Source of the DNA: an uncultured Chloroflexus sp.
Lineage (GTDB): Bacteria > Chloroflexota > Chloroflexia > Chloroflexales > Chloroflexaceae
Length of the DNA: 35,223 nt
NCBI RefSeq assembly: GCF_937951745.1
Contig: NZ_CALFBQ010000026.1
Span: 1 to 35,223, forward strand
Direction: 5' to 3'
This document shows, one piece after another, positions 1-8,004 of the stretch (within the stretch, counting starts at the first letter, position 1; every line of letters begins with the position of its first letter). A model generated the notes under the pieces. The model was not told where the DNA came from. It saw only the letters and a list, made by a program, of their open reading frames with translations, and made no database searches. Both the position numbers and the translations under genes were made by a program.

Positions 1-22
1 AAGACTAGGAGGCCACGTCCGC

Positions 23-241
23 ATGAGCCCTGATTTTGAACGGCTGATCGGCAGAGCCGTGCTTGATCCTACTTTCCGCAAGCGGCTGCTCGCTGATCCG
101 GATGCCGCAGCTAAAGAGGCTGGATTGCAGCCCGATCCTGCCGAAATGGATCGATTGCGCAAAGCGCTTACTGATCCGGCGCAACGCAAGCAGCTTGAAA
201 ATATCGATCAGCAAGCGACTTCACTCAGCGGGTGGAGTTAG
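23..241 (+). CDS. Small NHLP-clan (nitrile hydratase leader-like) protein, possible RiPP precursor
   Basis: A 72-residue protein. Its first half, with the pattern FERLIGRAVLDPTFRKRLLA and then a DPDAA-AGL turn, is the signature of the short nitrile-hydratase alpha-subunit-derived proteins annotated as Os1348 or Franean1_4349 family (NHLP clan). Some members are leader regions of ribosomally made, modified peptides; others are small proteins without known modification. The C-terminus (residues about 50-72) is Gln-rich and ends in Ser/Thr/Gly with no Cys, so it is a poor lanthipeptide or thiazole core. AGGAGG at 7-12 lies 10 nt before the ATG and supports the start. It sits 23 nt (35 nt to the ATG) before the PP2C gene on the same strand and is probably cotranscribed. 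Its own upstream region is outside the window. Family assignment comes from motif recognition only; function unknown. Confidence 0.7.
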   Translation: MSPDFERLIGRAVLDPTFRKRLLADPDAAAKEAGLQPDPAEMDRLRKALTDPAQRKQLENIDQQATSLSGWS

Positions 242-264
242 CGATTAGGTGAGACGCTGAGCAT

Positions 265-1752
265 TTGCAACACGTTATGAAACCGCGAGATGCCAACGTT
301 GTGAATGAATTGCTAGGGCAGATCGATGCCCAGAATGAGCAGTTGCGCCTGCACACGATGTTGCGGATGCTCAACAATCTTGTTGTGCTGCTGACGATTG
401 TCGCGTTGCTGATCATGCTGATTCCACCCCTTTCCCGGCCGTTGTACTATGCAATTGTGGTAACATCCTTAGCAGTCAACGGATGGATAGAATGGTTGAT
501 CCGCCATGAGCGTGAACGAATCGGCGCCGTCTTGTTGGTTCTTTGGACAAATCTCGGCATTTTGTTGATCATGGTGGCGAATGCGATCGAACACGATCTG
601 CTTCGTGTAACGATATTCGCCGAAACGACCCCCTTATTCGTAATTCTCGCCGGATTATTGTTGGGTTGGCGGTTCGCCGGCTTGATCACAATCGGTAATC
701 TGATAGTGATCTTTGCCGTTTATGTCATAATATTTACCGTCAACCCCACACCGCGAGGCGTTTTTGAAGAATCGACTGGGTTCTTTATTCCTATCTTGAT
801 TTACACTATTCTGGTATGGGTCGCTATCTCCTTTTATCAATGGCAACTCTCTGCATCACAGCGCCAGCTCAATCAAGCTCGTCTGCAATTGATGCAAGAC
901 CAGATGGTCCGCTATGAATTAGAACTGGCCCGTCATATCCAGCAGCGCCTCTATCCACCGCCGCCACCACCGCTCGGAGACATTCGGATTGTCGCTCGCC
1001 TAGAAGCGGCCCGTGAAACGAGCGGCGATTTTTACGATTTTGTGCAACTGCCCGATGGGCGCTGGGCCATTGTAGTGGCCGATGTGACCGGCAAAAGTGT
1101 TCCGGCTGCACTCGTGATGGTCATGGCTCGCTCGCTCTTACGTTCATATATTGCTGCCTACCAATCGCCGGCAGCCGTCTTGCGCGCTACGAATGAAATG
1201 CTCTGCCGTGATGGCTTGCAGGCCCAATATGTGACTGTATTTCTCGGCATCCTCGATCCGGCGACCTCAACGCTCATCTTTGCCACCGCTGGTCATCCCT
1301 TCCCCTATCTCCGGCGCGGTGATCAGGTTCACGAGATCGGCTGCCCGAGCCTGCCGCTTGGTGTGCAACCGACCGTTGAATATTCCGAGATCACGCTCAA
1401 CCTCCAATTGGGAGATCAGGTATTTTTGTTGACTGATGGCTTCTTCGAGACCCGTAACGCTCAGCGCGAGCTGTTTGGGTTTGATCGGTTGATGAATCTG
1501 ATCCGCCAAATTGATGCCACTGATCCCCAACAAGCGCTCGACCATATGTGGGCCGCTGTCGCCGATTTTCGCGGTGAGTTAGAACAGAGCGATGATATAA
1601 CGGCGGTGATTATTCAGAGGCTGCCTGAACCACATTATGCTATCGCTGTCACCAACCGAACGCAGGCGCTGGCAAACGATTCAGATCAAGCTAACCCGAC
1701 TGATCGTCAGGCTGCCATTCTCATTGCAGATGCCAGCACGTCAAGCGCTTGA
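265..1752 (+). CDS. Membrane-anchored SpoIIE-type PP2C serine/threonine phosphatase (RsbU-like)
   Basis: About 491-495 residues. The N-terminal part (residues about 35-195) has five to six hydrophobic segments, followed by a short amphipathic linker and the 'ELARHIQQRLYP' helix that typically precedes RsbU/SpoIIE phosphatase domains. The catalytic domain shows metal-binding Asp in SGDFYDF (near residue 255), DVTGKSVPAAL (near 273), ATAGHPFPYL, LLTDGFFE (near 391) and DDITAVII (near 443). The family dephosphorylates phospho-Ser/Thr on STAS-domain anti-anti-sigma proteins, so the membrane region is probably the sensor. The start is uncertain: TTG at 265 has AGGTGA 12 nt upstream, while ATG at 277 has no clear ribosome binding site. 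The poorly conserved last 40 residues overlap the start of the next gene. Two RsbR-like STAS proteins elsewhere in the window are candidate partners (inference). Confidence 0.9.
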   Translation: MQHVMKPRDANVVNELLGQIDAQNEQLRLHTMLRMLNNLVVLLTIVALLIMLIPPLSRPLYYAIVVTSLAVNGWIEWLIRHERERIGAVLLVLWTNLGILLIMVANAIEHDLLRVTIFAETTPLFVILAGLLLGWRFAGLITIGNLIVIFAVYVIIFTVNPTPRGVFEESTGFFIPILIYTILVWVAISFYQWQLSASQRQLNQARLQLMQDQMVRYELELARHIQQRLYPPPPPPLGDIRIVARLEAARETSGDFYDFVQLPDGRWAIVVADVTGKSVPAALVMVMARSLLRSYIAAYQSPAAVLRATNEMLCRDGLQAQYVTVFLGILDPATSTLIFATAGHPFPYLRRGDQVHEIGCPSLPLGVQPTVEYSEITLNLQLGDQVFLLTDGFFETRNAQRELFGFDRLMNLIRQIDATDPQQALDHMWAAVADFRGELEQSDDITAVIIQRLPEPHYAIAVTNRTQALANDSDQANPTDRQAAILIADASTSSA

Positions 1753-2647
1753 CGGTGAATTGCACCGGCTGTTAACGCTGTGGCCATATTGGCTGGCTCC
1801 CCACTGGCCGCTTCCGGCCCCCATTCTTTGTCGTGCGGCGCTCGCCACGCTGTGCGGTAGTTGGGCTGCAACCCTACGCGATGCGTGCCTCGATGGTGAA
1901 ATGCCGGCGTATACCGGACGATTGGCGCACGCATTGGGGCGACGATCGTGGCGGATGTTTCTGCGTCTTGGCATCAGCCATTACTTATTGCACAGCTTGG
2001 AACACCGAATGGTCGCCGCTTACCGGCGCGAACTGGCGGCGCGGGCTGTTGATGGTCAATGGCAACCTTGGCAATTGCAGGCGCTAACCGCGCAGTGGGT
2101 GTGCGATCGTGCTGCGGGTTGGCACGTAACGCAAATCGCACATTTGACACTGGCCGGCCTGCCGCCGGATGATCCGGCTTGGCATACATTGGCTGGCGTG
2201 CTCAACTGGCTAATTCTGGCTCGCCAATTACGCGATGACGCACTTGATCTAGCTGCCGATCTGAACGCTGGACGGGCCGGCTGGTTGATCCATCTGATCG
2301 CCGAAGTCATTTGGCGGGAAGATCGCAATATGAGATCGTTAGATCAGCAGCGCATCGCCGGACGGTGGCTACTTGACGGCGGCCTCGGCCAGCGTATTGC
2401 AAAGCTGCACGCACGGCTCTGCGCTAATGCAGCCAATACAATTGCCACTTATACCAATGATCTCCCACGACTCCGCGACGTGATTGTCGCTGAACAACAA
2501 GCCGGTCAAGCTGTCTTTGCCAGCGTCCCTTCATTCGCCTTCAGTGCAACGCGCGCGCCACTGTGCGATTCGTTCGGCGCTATCAATGCAGGCGTCGAGG
2601 GCAACGCTAGCCTCAGCCAGCGCCTGTTCACGCCCGATCAGCACTAG
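1637..2647 (+). CDS. Helical protein with isoprenoid-synthase-like Asp motifs, unknown function
   Basis: 336 residues, mostly alpha-helical and rich in Trp, Leu, Ala and Arg. Two Asp-rich spots are placed as in class I isoprenoid synthases: LRDACLDGEMP near residue 80 and QLRDDALDLAADLNAG near residue 200. The second resembles the DDxxD-type motif of the fold; the first is DxxxD rather than DDxxD. This suggests a divergent or inactive member of the fold, which I infer from pattern only. The ATG at 1637 overlaps the phosphatase gene by 116 nt; an in-frame ATG at 1730 would reduce this to 23 nt, but neither has a convincing ribosome binding site. The 3' end overlaps the convergent GTPase gene by 117 nt, so the last 40 residues may be poorly constrained. 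Confidence 0.55.
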   Translation: MLSLSPTERRRWQTIQIKLTRLIVRLPFSLQMPARQALDGELHRLLTLWPYWLAPHWPLPAPILCRAALATLCGSWAATLRDACLDGEMPAYTGRLAHALGRRSWRMFLRLGISHYLLHSLEHRMVAAYRRELAARAVDGQWQPWQLQALTAQWVCDRAAGWHVTQIAHLTLAGLPPDDPAWHTLAGVLNWLILARQLRDDALDLAADLNAGRAGWLIHLIAEVIWREDRNMRSLDQQRIAGRWLLDGGLGQRIAKLHARLCANAANTIATYTNDLPRLRDVIVAEQQAGQAVFASVPSFAFSATRAPLCDSFGAINAGVEGNASLSQRLFTPDQH

Positions 2648-3493
2648 TCGGCAGAGCGGTATAGACCGCTGCGCAAGCCGTAGCGCGCTCAAGCGCAGCC
2701 TGCCGGCTACCAGATGCACTTCATCGGCCCACGGCGAGTCGGTGCAGTAGACAATCCCTTTGGCGCGGAAAAGGCCCTTTACCGCCAGATCGCGCAGGGC
2801 CTGTTCGAACGTTGATCGGCGCAACGGCAGATCGGCTTGCCAGCTTAGCGCGTGAAATTCAGCATGCTGGTGGGACAACTCAGCCGGCAGGTGGCCATCG
2901 CTGCGCGGACTGAAGATCAGATCAGGCGAGACATCACCATAGCTTGCTGGCACAATCGGCGCGCGCCGGTTAAGCTGGCGAATCTGTCCGGTGACACCAT
3001 GCATCGTCTGTGCATCAACCAGATCGCCATGGGTCAGTATGATCAGATCGGCAACCTGAATCTGGCGCATCGCCAAGGGAGTTGCAGCCAGCGCCTGCTC
3101 ATAATCGGCGGCTGACACCAGCGTCACGAGCGCATCGAGCGAAATATCCACAGCGCGGAGCTGGCGCACAATCGCTCCCGGCTCGGCCAAACCGCTCGTT
3201 TCAATTGCAATGGCGTCGAGCAGGCCGCTATTCGAGAGCGTTTCGATCGCCAAGATCAGATCGCTGCCGGCCACACAACACACACACCCGCCGCTCAATT
3301 CGATCAACTGACTAGCGCCACTTTGTGCCAACAACGCGCCGTCAATCCCAATCACACCAAACTCATTGACGATCACGCCGATTCGGCGATCGGCACGAGC
3401 CAACAGCCGGCGCAACAGCGTCGTCTTGCCGCTGCCAAGGAAGCCGCTGATCAATGTGATCGGCGGCAGCGCCGGCTCATTTCGTGTCAGCAT
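2531..3493 (-). CDS. G3E family (COG0523/CobW-like) metal-chaperone GTPase
   Basis: 320 residues. It has Walker A GFLGSGKTTL near residue 17, NEFG in switch I, the metal-binding CxCC motif within GGCVCC near residue 70, and ETSGLAEP as the G3 region. The C-terminal CobW_C region is recognisable by the LVAGRLRLSAL and RLVLIGR segments. The family uses GTP to deliver metals such as Zn, Co or Ni, or acts in zinc homeostasis. The usual [NT]KxD guanine-specificity motif reads THGD here. The ATG lies inside the last codons of the upstream lipoprotein gene (17-nt overlap), so the two are almost certainly cotranscribed. Which metal or client protein is served cannot be told from this locus. Confidence 0.88.
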   Translation of the reverse strand: MLTRNEPALPPITLISGFLGSGKTTLLRRLLARADRRIGVIVNEFGVIGIDGALLAQSGASQLIELSGGCVCCVAGSDLILAIETLSNSGLLDAIAIETSGLAEPGAIVRQLRAVDISLDALVTLVSAADYEQALAATPLAMRQIQVADLIILTHGDLVDAQTMHGVTGQIRQLNRRAPIVPASYGDVSPDLIFSPRSDGHLPAELSHQHAEFHALSWQADLPLRRSTFEQALRDLAVKGLFRAKGIVYCTDSPWADEVHLVAGRLRLSALRLAQRSIPLCRLVLIGREQALAEASVALDACIDSAERIAQWRARCTEGE

Positions 3494-4607
3494 AGCCGGT
3501 CAATTCCACATAGCCGCGCCCGCTCATCGTGCCGCTCACCGTCACCGCTCCTTCCCAATAGACCACAGTCACGGGCAATTCTTGATCGCGTATTGCCGGC
3601 GTGATAGTGAGGTCTAACCCATAGCGCGGCAGGCGCAAGCGCCAACCGGAAGGATAGACCGCACCGCTGCGCGGGCTACGCCACGTATCGGTCACGCTCA
3701 GCTCGACATCGCCGGGCTCGAGAATGATCACGGTATCGTCGGGCAATACGAGACTACCGCCAACAAACGGCGACGGCCTGCCGTCGGCTTCGCGTAGTTG
3801 GTAATACATCAGATCGTGCCCACTCTCAAGCTGCAACGCAAACCAATCCCATCCTGTCAGCCCCTCTTCGAGCGCACTGGTACCCCACTCGCGATCCATC
3901 CACGTCAAGCCGCGCACCGCATACGTCGTCGCGCCAATGCGGATCGTACCCTCACTAACCATACGAGTGAGTGAGTAGTACGCCGAGGCATTGCCAATCT
4001 GCGACCCCTTCTGGCTCACGCCAGCATTGCCTTGGAGTACCGGCGGTCGGCTATTGACCGCGATCAAGTCGAGGGCAACATCATCTTGAGCAGCGCGCAG
4101 ATGCATCGTCATGCCTTCCGGGCCGCTGCCTTCCACTGACCAATCGTTGAGAAAAACACGGAACGGTTCGCCGCTGGCGCCGGCCAACCCCGCCGCAGCG
4201 CGACTAAACCGCTCGAAGGCGTAAAACTGGCCGCCATCGATGTCGCTCAGGGCAAAATGGGCCATGTACACTTCACTCGCTGCCCACGCCGACTCGCGGG
4301 CCGGCGGACTGGGGCTGAGCGCGCGGCGGAAGAAGGTCAGTTGAAAGCCAAAGCGCCGGCCATTGTCGGCGGTGAGGTTGCCGGTGTAGTACCACCATTC
4401 GGTTTGGAAGGCCGGGTGCGGGCCGTGATCGGCAGGAAACACGAACAGTCGCGGCGTCGTGACACGCTCAAACCCTTCACTGTTATCAGCATTGACCGCC
4501 TCGATCGCACCGATGCTTGCCCGCACGGTCGGCTGAGCCGGCGCTGCGCAGGCCGCCAACGCGAACACGATGGTTATGATGAGCAAAAATTGACGAAAAA
4601 AGCGCAT
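3477..4607 (-). CDS. CrtC/AttH-type lipocalin-like lipoprotein
   Basis: 376 residues from the ATG at 4607; a TTG four codons earlier is possible but less likely. A hydrophobic signal followed by the lipobox LAAC predicts an exported lipoprotein. The mature protein starts with FPADHGPH, then TEWWYYTGNL and GFQLTFFRRAL, the hallmark of the AttH/CrtC family, whose members include carotenoid 1,2-hydratase. A second conserved block, MDREWGTSAL followed by GWDWFALQL, matches the C-terminal lipocalin-like half. Many such lipoproteins carry no carotenoid function and are linked to ABC exporters, so the substrate is open. It overlaps the downstream G3E GTPase gene, suggesting an operon. No clear Shine-Dalgarno precedes the ATG. 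Confidence 0.87.
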   Translation of the reverse strand: MRFFRQFLLIITIVFALAACAAPAQPTVRASIGAIEAVNADNSEGFERVTTPRLFVFPADHGPHPAFQTEWWYYTGNLTADNGRRFGFQLTFFRRALSPSPPARESAWAASEVYMAHFALSDIDGGQFYAFERFSRAAAGLAGASGEPFRVFLNDWSVEGSGPEGMTMHLRAAQDDVALDLIAVNSRPPVLQGNAGVSQKGSQIGNASAYYSLTRMVSEGTIRIGATTYAVRGLTWMDREWGTSALEEGLTGWDWFALQLESGHDLMYYQLREADGRPSPFVGGSLVLPDDTVIILEPGDVELSVTDTWRSPRSGAVYPSGWRLRLPRYGLDLTITPAIRDQELPVTVVYWEGAVTVSGTMSGRGYVELTGYADTK

Positions 4608-4984
4608 AACGTTTGGCAAGTTGCGACGGTTTCATATATAGAGGGCCTGTTTGTAGTGTACCACGGATCGGCTGGCGGAAACGAGCCAAACTAATGGAAC
4701 GGAGGACATGGATCGCGCCAGCGTTTGTCATTGCGAGGGCACGTAAGCGCCCAAAGCATTTCCCCCTTCAACGTTAACGAATATCCTCCGCTTTTGGGGA
4801 GATTGCTTCGCCGCCTCCGGCGGCTCGCAATGACACCGACGCGCTCACCAATGGAAGATCTTCCTCTCACTCCAACGGGGGAAGGTTGGGGGTAAGCACC
4901 GTCAGCCCTTCCCGCCGGGAGAGGGAGAAAGCGCCCCTCCATTAGAGGAGGCTACCTCCGCGATGTACTCAACCGGAGATCGCT
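4608..4984. other. Intergenic region with dispersed repeats
   Basis: 377 bases between divergently transcribed genes, without a credible gene. It holds a MITE-like repeat (4726-4835), then a short segment around 4856-4935 of the type 'CTCACTCCAACGGGGGAAG ... CCCGCCGGGAGAGGG', a low-complexity inverted motif that recurs near 17130-17165. Promoters for the two flanking genes must lie here but I cannot assign them. Confidence 0.6.
4726..4835. repeat. MITE-like inverted-repeat element, copy 1
   Basis: 110 bp bounded by TGTCATTGCGAG (4726-4737) and its reverse complement CTCGCAATGACA (4824-4835), with an inner GGAGATTGCTTCG just before the right end. Related copies lie at 19576-19697 and 34800-34932, and a left half-copy at 17194. 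It has no coding capacity. Confidence 0.8.
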
Positions 4985-5449
4985 ATGCTAGAACCTGATA
5001 ATGACGCGCGGGTACTGGTGGTAATCGTGCCGCGTCCCCGTGACCTTGAACTAGCCCGCAGCGCGGGGTGGTACCGGCTACCGCTGAGCTATGCCCCGCC
5101 CCGTCTTGCCGCTGATTATCTCGCCTTCTACCAACCGGGATCCTTCGGTGCTGAGCGATGGCGGGTGCAGCGTTACGCTGCCGTGCTGCGCTATCACATC
5201 GTGCAGCGTCGTGATCTCTTGCCTGACGAACCTAACCATCCCCGCGCTAGCGAACGCTACTACCGGATCGATCTTGGGCCGCTGTGCGAGCTGGAGCGAC
5301 CGGTGCTGGCAGCGCGCTTGCGCCGGATCACCTTCATCGCTACCACCTTTGGCCGGTTGCGGCAAGCAATTGATGTGACCGATCTGTTTATGCCGCCGCC
5401 GCCTCCCGACGTGTGGGGCGGCGGGTTGGCGGGCAAGGCGATTACGTAA
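4985..5449 (+). CDS. Conserved hypothetical protein of Chloroflexi type
   Basis: 154 residues with no recognised domain. The order of conserved-looking blocks is: VLVVIVPRPRDLELARSAGW near the N-terminus, YRLPLSYAPPRLAADYLAFY, then RDLLPDEPNHPRASERYYRI, and RRITFIATTFGRLRQA before the C-terminus. I recall proteins with this arrangement as conserved hypotheticals in Chloroflexi genomes, standing alone or beside nuclease-like domains, but cannot verify this here. It is predicted to be soluble and cytosolic. GGAG at 4974-4977 lies 7 nt before the ATG and supports the start. The C-terminal Pro/Gly stretch is probably disordered. The gene stands alone, bordered by repeat-rich spacers on both sides. 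Confidence 0.75.
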   Translation: MLEPDNDARVLVVIVPRPRDLELARSAGWYRLPLSYAPPRLAADYLAFYQPGSFGAERWRVQRYAAVLRYHIVQRRDLLPDEPNHPRASERYYRIDLGPLCELERPVLAARLRRITFIATTFGRLRQAIDVTDLFMPPPPPDVWGGGLAGKAIT

Positions 5450-5617
5450 GGCGCAGCGCATGTAACCGCAAAGGCGTAAAGCACGCACAGGATCGCCAAG
5501 GTTTGATAGACGTAAAAGCGCGAAGCGGTATCGGGCGAGCGAGACAACTCGTCTTATGACATTCCCGCAAACCCATTTGCATTCTTCGCGTCTTTTGCGT
5601 TAAGAACCTCTGCACCT
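5450..5617. repeat. Degenerate 'cgcaaaggcg' heptad-type repeat spacer
   Basis: The spacer between convergent genes contains the motif family CGCAAAGGCGTAAAG, GTAAAAGCGCGAAG and its complements TTCTTCGCGTCTTTTGCG and CACCTCTACGCC. The same family recurs at about 12350-12512 and 14436-14486. It forms a loose inverted arrangement (purine-rich left, pyrimidine-rich right) that could act as a transcription stop for both flanking genes. Confidence 0.55.
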
Positions 5618-6625
5618 CTACGCCTTGGCTTCCTCGTTCACCACCCGCCAGCGCAACGTCTGGCCGGCAGCAAACGGCACGACATTGCCATAACGATCCG
5701 GCACCTGCCACGGTTCTTCAACCAGCCGCACCATACGCGCTGGCGGGGTCAAACCGTGGATACGGCAAGCATTGCCGCTGACAAACGCCGGCAAGCGATC
5801 GAGCGCATCGTGGCGCTCAAACAGCTCAACCAGCAGCGGCAGCAGCACCGGCGCCGAAAAGACCCCGGCAGCGCAGAAGGCGGCTTCTTTGCGATCAATC
5901 GGGTGCGGAGCCGAGTCACTGCCCAACATCAGCTTGGGATAGCCAGCCAACGCCGCCGCCAGCAGCGCATCGCGATCCGCCGGACGCTTTGCAATCGGCT
6001 TACAGAAGAGGTGCGGCTGCAACAACTCACCGGCTACATCATCGAGTGTAATCATTAGGTGATGCAGTGTCACCGTCGCAAACAGATTGGGATAGCGGTC
6101 GAGCAGATCGAGCGCGGCGGCAGTGGTAATATGCTCCATCACAATCCGCAGGCGCGGAAACGCGCGCGCCCACCGCTCGTAGACAGGCAAAAACTCGGCT
6201 TCGCGATCAAGCACAAAGCCGTGGCTCTCGCCATGCACTAGCAGCGGAATACCTAGTTCTTCCATCAGCGCTAGCGTTGGCTCAATCGCGGCCAGATCGC
6301 TCACCCCGCCAGCGCTGTTGGTGGTCACACCTGCGGGGTAGAGCTTAATCGCAAAGATCTGATCACGCAGCGACCGCAACGTCGCCGCATCATACGGGCG
6401 AAAAAAGAGCGTCATCAGCGGCAGAAACGGGTAGGGTTCCGTCGCAGCCAGAATCTCGGCTCGATAGCGCGCCAACCGCTCGGCGTTATCCACCGGCGGG
6501 ATCAGGTTTGGCATAATCACAGCGCCGGCGAATTGGGTGGCGGAAAAAGGCGCGACAAGGCGCAACATCGCGCCTTCGCGCAGATGCAGATGCATGTCAA
6601 GCGGCGCAAAGAGGGTCACCATCAT
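5618..6625 (-). CDS. pyrC: Dihydroorotase, single-domain PyrC type
   Basis: 335 residues, the usual length of the homodimeric bacterial PyrC (COG0418). It catalyses the reversible cyclisation of carbamoyl-aspartate to dihydroorotate in pyrimidine synthesis. Visible active-site elements are the HxH metal pair in DMHLHLR, the carboxylated Lys in IFAIKLYP followed by GVTTNSAGG, the metal His residues in LVHGE and MEHITT, and the catalytic Asp in LGSDSAPH. The ATG overlaps the stop codon of the upstream TerB-like gene in the form ATGA, so the two are probably translationally coupled. A second ATG follows immediately, giving MMV at the N-terminus. No other pyrimidine gene is in the window. Confidence 0.96.
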   Translation of the reverse strand: MMVTLFAPLDMHLHLREGAMLRLVAPFSATQFAGAVIMPNLIPPVDNAERLARYRAEILAATEPYPFLPLMTLFFRPYDAATLRSLRDQIFAIKLYPAGVTTNSAGGVSDLAAIEPTLALMEELGIPLLVHGESHGFVLDREAEFLPVYERWARAFPRLRIVMEHITTAAALDLLDRYPNLFATVTLHHLMITLDDVAGELLQPHLFCKPIAKRPADRDALLAAALAGYPKLMLGSDSAPHPIDRKEAAFCAAGVFSAPVLLPLLVELFERHDALDRLPAFVSGNACRIHGLTPPARMVRLVEEPWQVPDRYGNVVPFAAGQTLRWRVVNEEAKA

Positions 6626-7554
6626 AAGCGTTTTCCGGGTTGGCGCGGCAAACGCATCCGCGCCGCCACAAAGCGATCATGAGGCAGGTTAATAGCGGCA
6701 GTGATCCGGCTAATCTCGGCGCTTTCAGCGCCAGACAGTTCGCCGTCAGCGAGAGCCACCGCAAACAGCGCATCAAGAAATCGTTCGCGCTGCTCGACCG
6801 AGGTTGACTCGGCAAACTCTTTGGCGAGACGGAAGAAATCAAGGCTGGCCGCACTCTCAGCCAAGGCCACCTCGGCCACAAGTGTGGCGCGGGCATGGTC
6901 GAGATGCCACCATTCTTCGAGAATCGCTACAATCTTATCATGCTCAGCCGGGGTCACCTCCTTATCGGCACGCGCGACGTGGGCTAATAGGCCACCGGCT
7001 AAAGCCAGCGCGTAGACCTCGCGCTGATCAACACCCAGTTCGTCAATATGGATGCCAAGACGCATGTTCAATGCGTAATAAATCCGGTTGCGCAAAAACT
7101 CTTGCAACAGATCTTCGCGATTGGGACCACGAGCGCGAATGCCAAGCGCCAAGCGGAAGGCGCGGCCCAATTGGTGGAGCAGGCTATGGTTATCGTGATC
7201 GAGCGCGGCATGAATTTCTTGGGCAACCGCGCGCTCGGCTGGCGTTAACACCCGATCGGCGGCAAGCAAGCGATCGATGGCACTGATTGCAATCTGGCGC
7301 TCAGTCGGCGTTGCAATCAGATCACGCAGATCGGCGATCAACCGCGCCCGTTCGGCAGCCTCCACCGGTGAATGGAGATAAATTTCCAGCTCAGCCCACT
7401 CTTCGGCGGTTAATGCGAGATTGCCGCTGGTTTGGCCCAACTCGGCCAACAACCGCTTCAAATCGTTGATCTCATCTAGCGTCAACTCGCCATCGGCCCA
7501 CGCCGCCGCAATAATCACTTTCGCCAGCGCCATTGCTAGGGGATGTTTAGCCAT
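6622..7554 (-). CDS. TerB-like (tellurite resistance B fold) repeat protein
   Basis: 310 residues from the ATG at 7554; GAGCGGGG a few bases upstream supports this over a TTG at 7569. Three copies of the TerB-type helix signature are visible: [17 protein letters not shown] near the N-terminus, [20 protein letters not shown] in the middle, and [19 protein letters not shown] near the C-terminus. Each has the acidic ADxExxxxE pattern seen in TerB and related proteins. The family occurs in membrane-stress and signalling contexts, but a specific role is not established. Coupled by a stop/start overlap to pyrC. Predicted cytosolic with no signal peptide. Confidence 0.8.
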   Translation of the reverse strand: MAKHPLAMALAKVIIAAAWADGELTLDEINDLKRLLAELGQTSGNLALTAEEWAELEIYLHSPVEAAERARLIADLRDLIATPTERQIAISAIDRLLAADRVLTPAERAVAQEIHAALDHDNHSLLHQLGRAFRLALGIRARGPNREDLLQEFLRNRIYYALNMRLGIHIDELGVDQREVYALALAGGLLAHVARADKEVTPAEHDKIVAILEEWWHLDHARATLVAEVALAESAASLDFFRLAKEFAESTSVEQRERFLDALFAVALADGELSGAESAEISRITAAINLPHDRFVAARMRLPRQPGKRL

Positions 7555-7646
7555 AATCGCCCCGCTCAATCACCAACTGCGCCGCCCGCATGGCACCATC
7601 AACCCAGTTGAGCCATCTGCATCCGGTGCTATCACCGCATAAAACG

Positions 7647-7678
7647 ACTGTACAGTGTAACGTCCATATTGTACAATA
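7647..7678. promoter_or_regulatory. Twin TGTACA palindromes, candidate operator
   Basis: Two perfect palindromes share the core TGTACA: ACTGTACAGT (7647-7656) and TATTGTACAATA (7667-7678). Their centres are 21 bp apart, two helical turns. They lie in the divergent spacer between the TerB-like gene and the zinc-ribbon gene. The arrangement suits cooperative binding by a dimeric regulator; no regulator gene is nearby. Confidence 0.45.
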
Positions 7679-7722
7679 ACTAAGGAGAGATTATCTACCG
7701 GTAAAGAGGCCGAGGAATGCAA

Positions 7723-7760
7723 CGCCGCTGACCCAAAAGGGTCAAGCGGCGTGTGATTTT
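7723..7760 (+). terminator. Strong hairpin in the zinc-ribbon gene leader (attenuator-like)
   Basis: CGCCGCT+GACCC (7723-7734) pairs with GGGTC-A-AGCGGCG (7739-7751) around an AAAA loop, giving 12 base pairs with one bulged A, followed by TGTGATTTT. It ends just before the ribosome binding site at 7761-7770. It could terminate leader transcription or shape translation of the next gene. Confidence 0.5.
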
Positions 7761-7773
7761 GAAGGAGGAGATC

Positions 7774-8004
7774 ATGCACACCAACCTCACCTGCCCCCGC
7801 TGCGGCCAGCCACTCACCTCCGAGGGCACGTACCTCCGGTGCGCGGCACACGGCCTCTTCTTCCGCTACGGCCCCCGCCGGTTGCTGGCGGCGCCGCAAC
7901 CGGAAGTGAATGACGACTATCTCATGCCGTGGCAAACGCTGGCGGAAGCAGCACCGGAGCGGTTAGAATTACCAGCCGCCGCCGCCACCGCGCCTGCCAA
8001 ATGA
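7774..8004 (+). CDS. Small zinc-ribbon protein
   Basis: 76 residues from the ATG at 7774, which is preceded by a very good Shine-Dalgarno (GGAGGAG at 7764-7770). The N-terminus has CPRCGQPL and, 14 residues later, a lone Cys and a His (RCAAHGLFF), a C2-CH pattern typical of short zinc-ribbon or transposon/Tfx-like ribbons. The C-terminal third is Ala/Pro-rich and probably disordered; it overlaps the end of the convergent TPM gene by 36 nt. The gene has an unusually elaborate leader for its size: twin palindromes and a strong hairpin. Function unknown. Confidence 0.72.
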   Translation: MHTNLTCPRCGQPLTSEGTYLRCAAHGLFFRYGPRRLLAAPQPEVNDDYLMPWQTLAEAAPERLELPAAAATAPAK

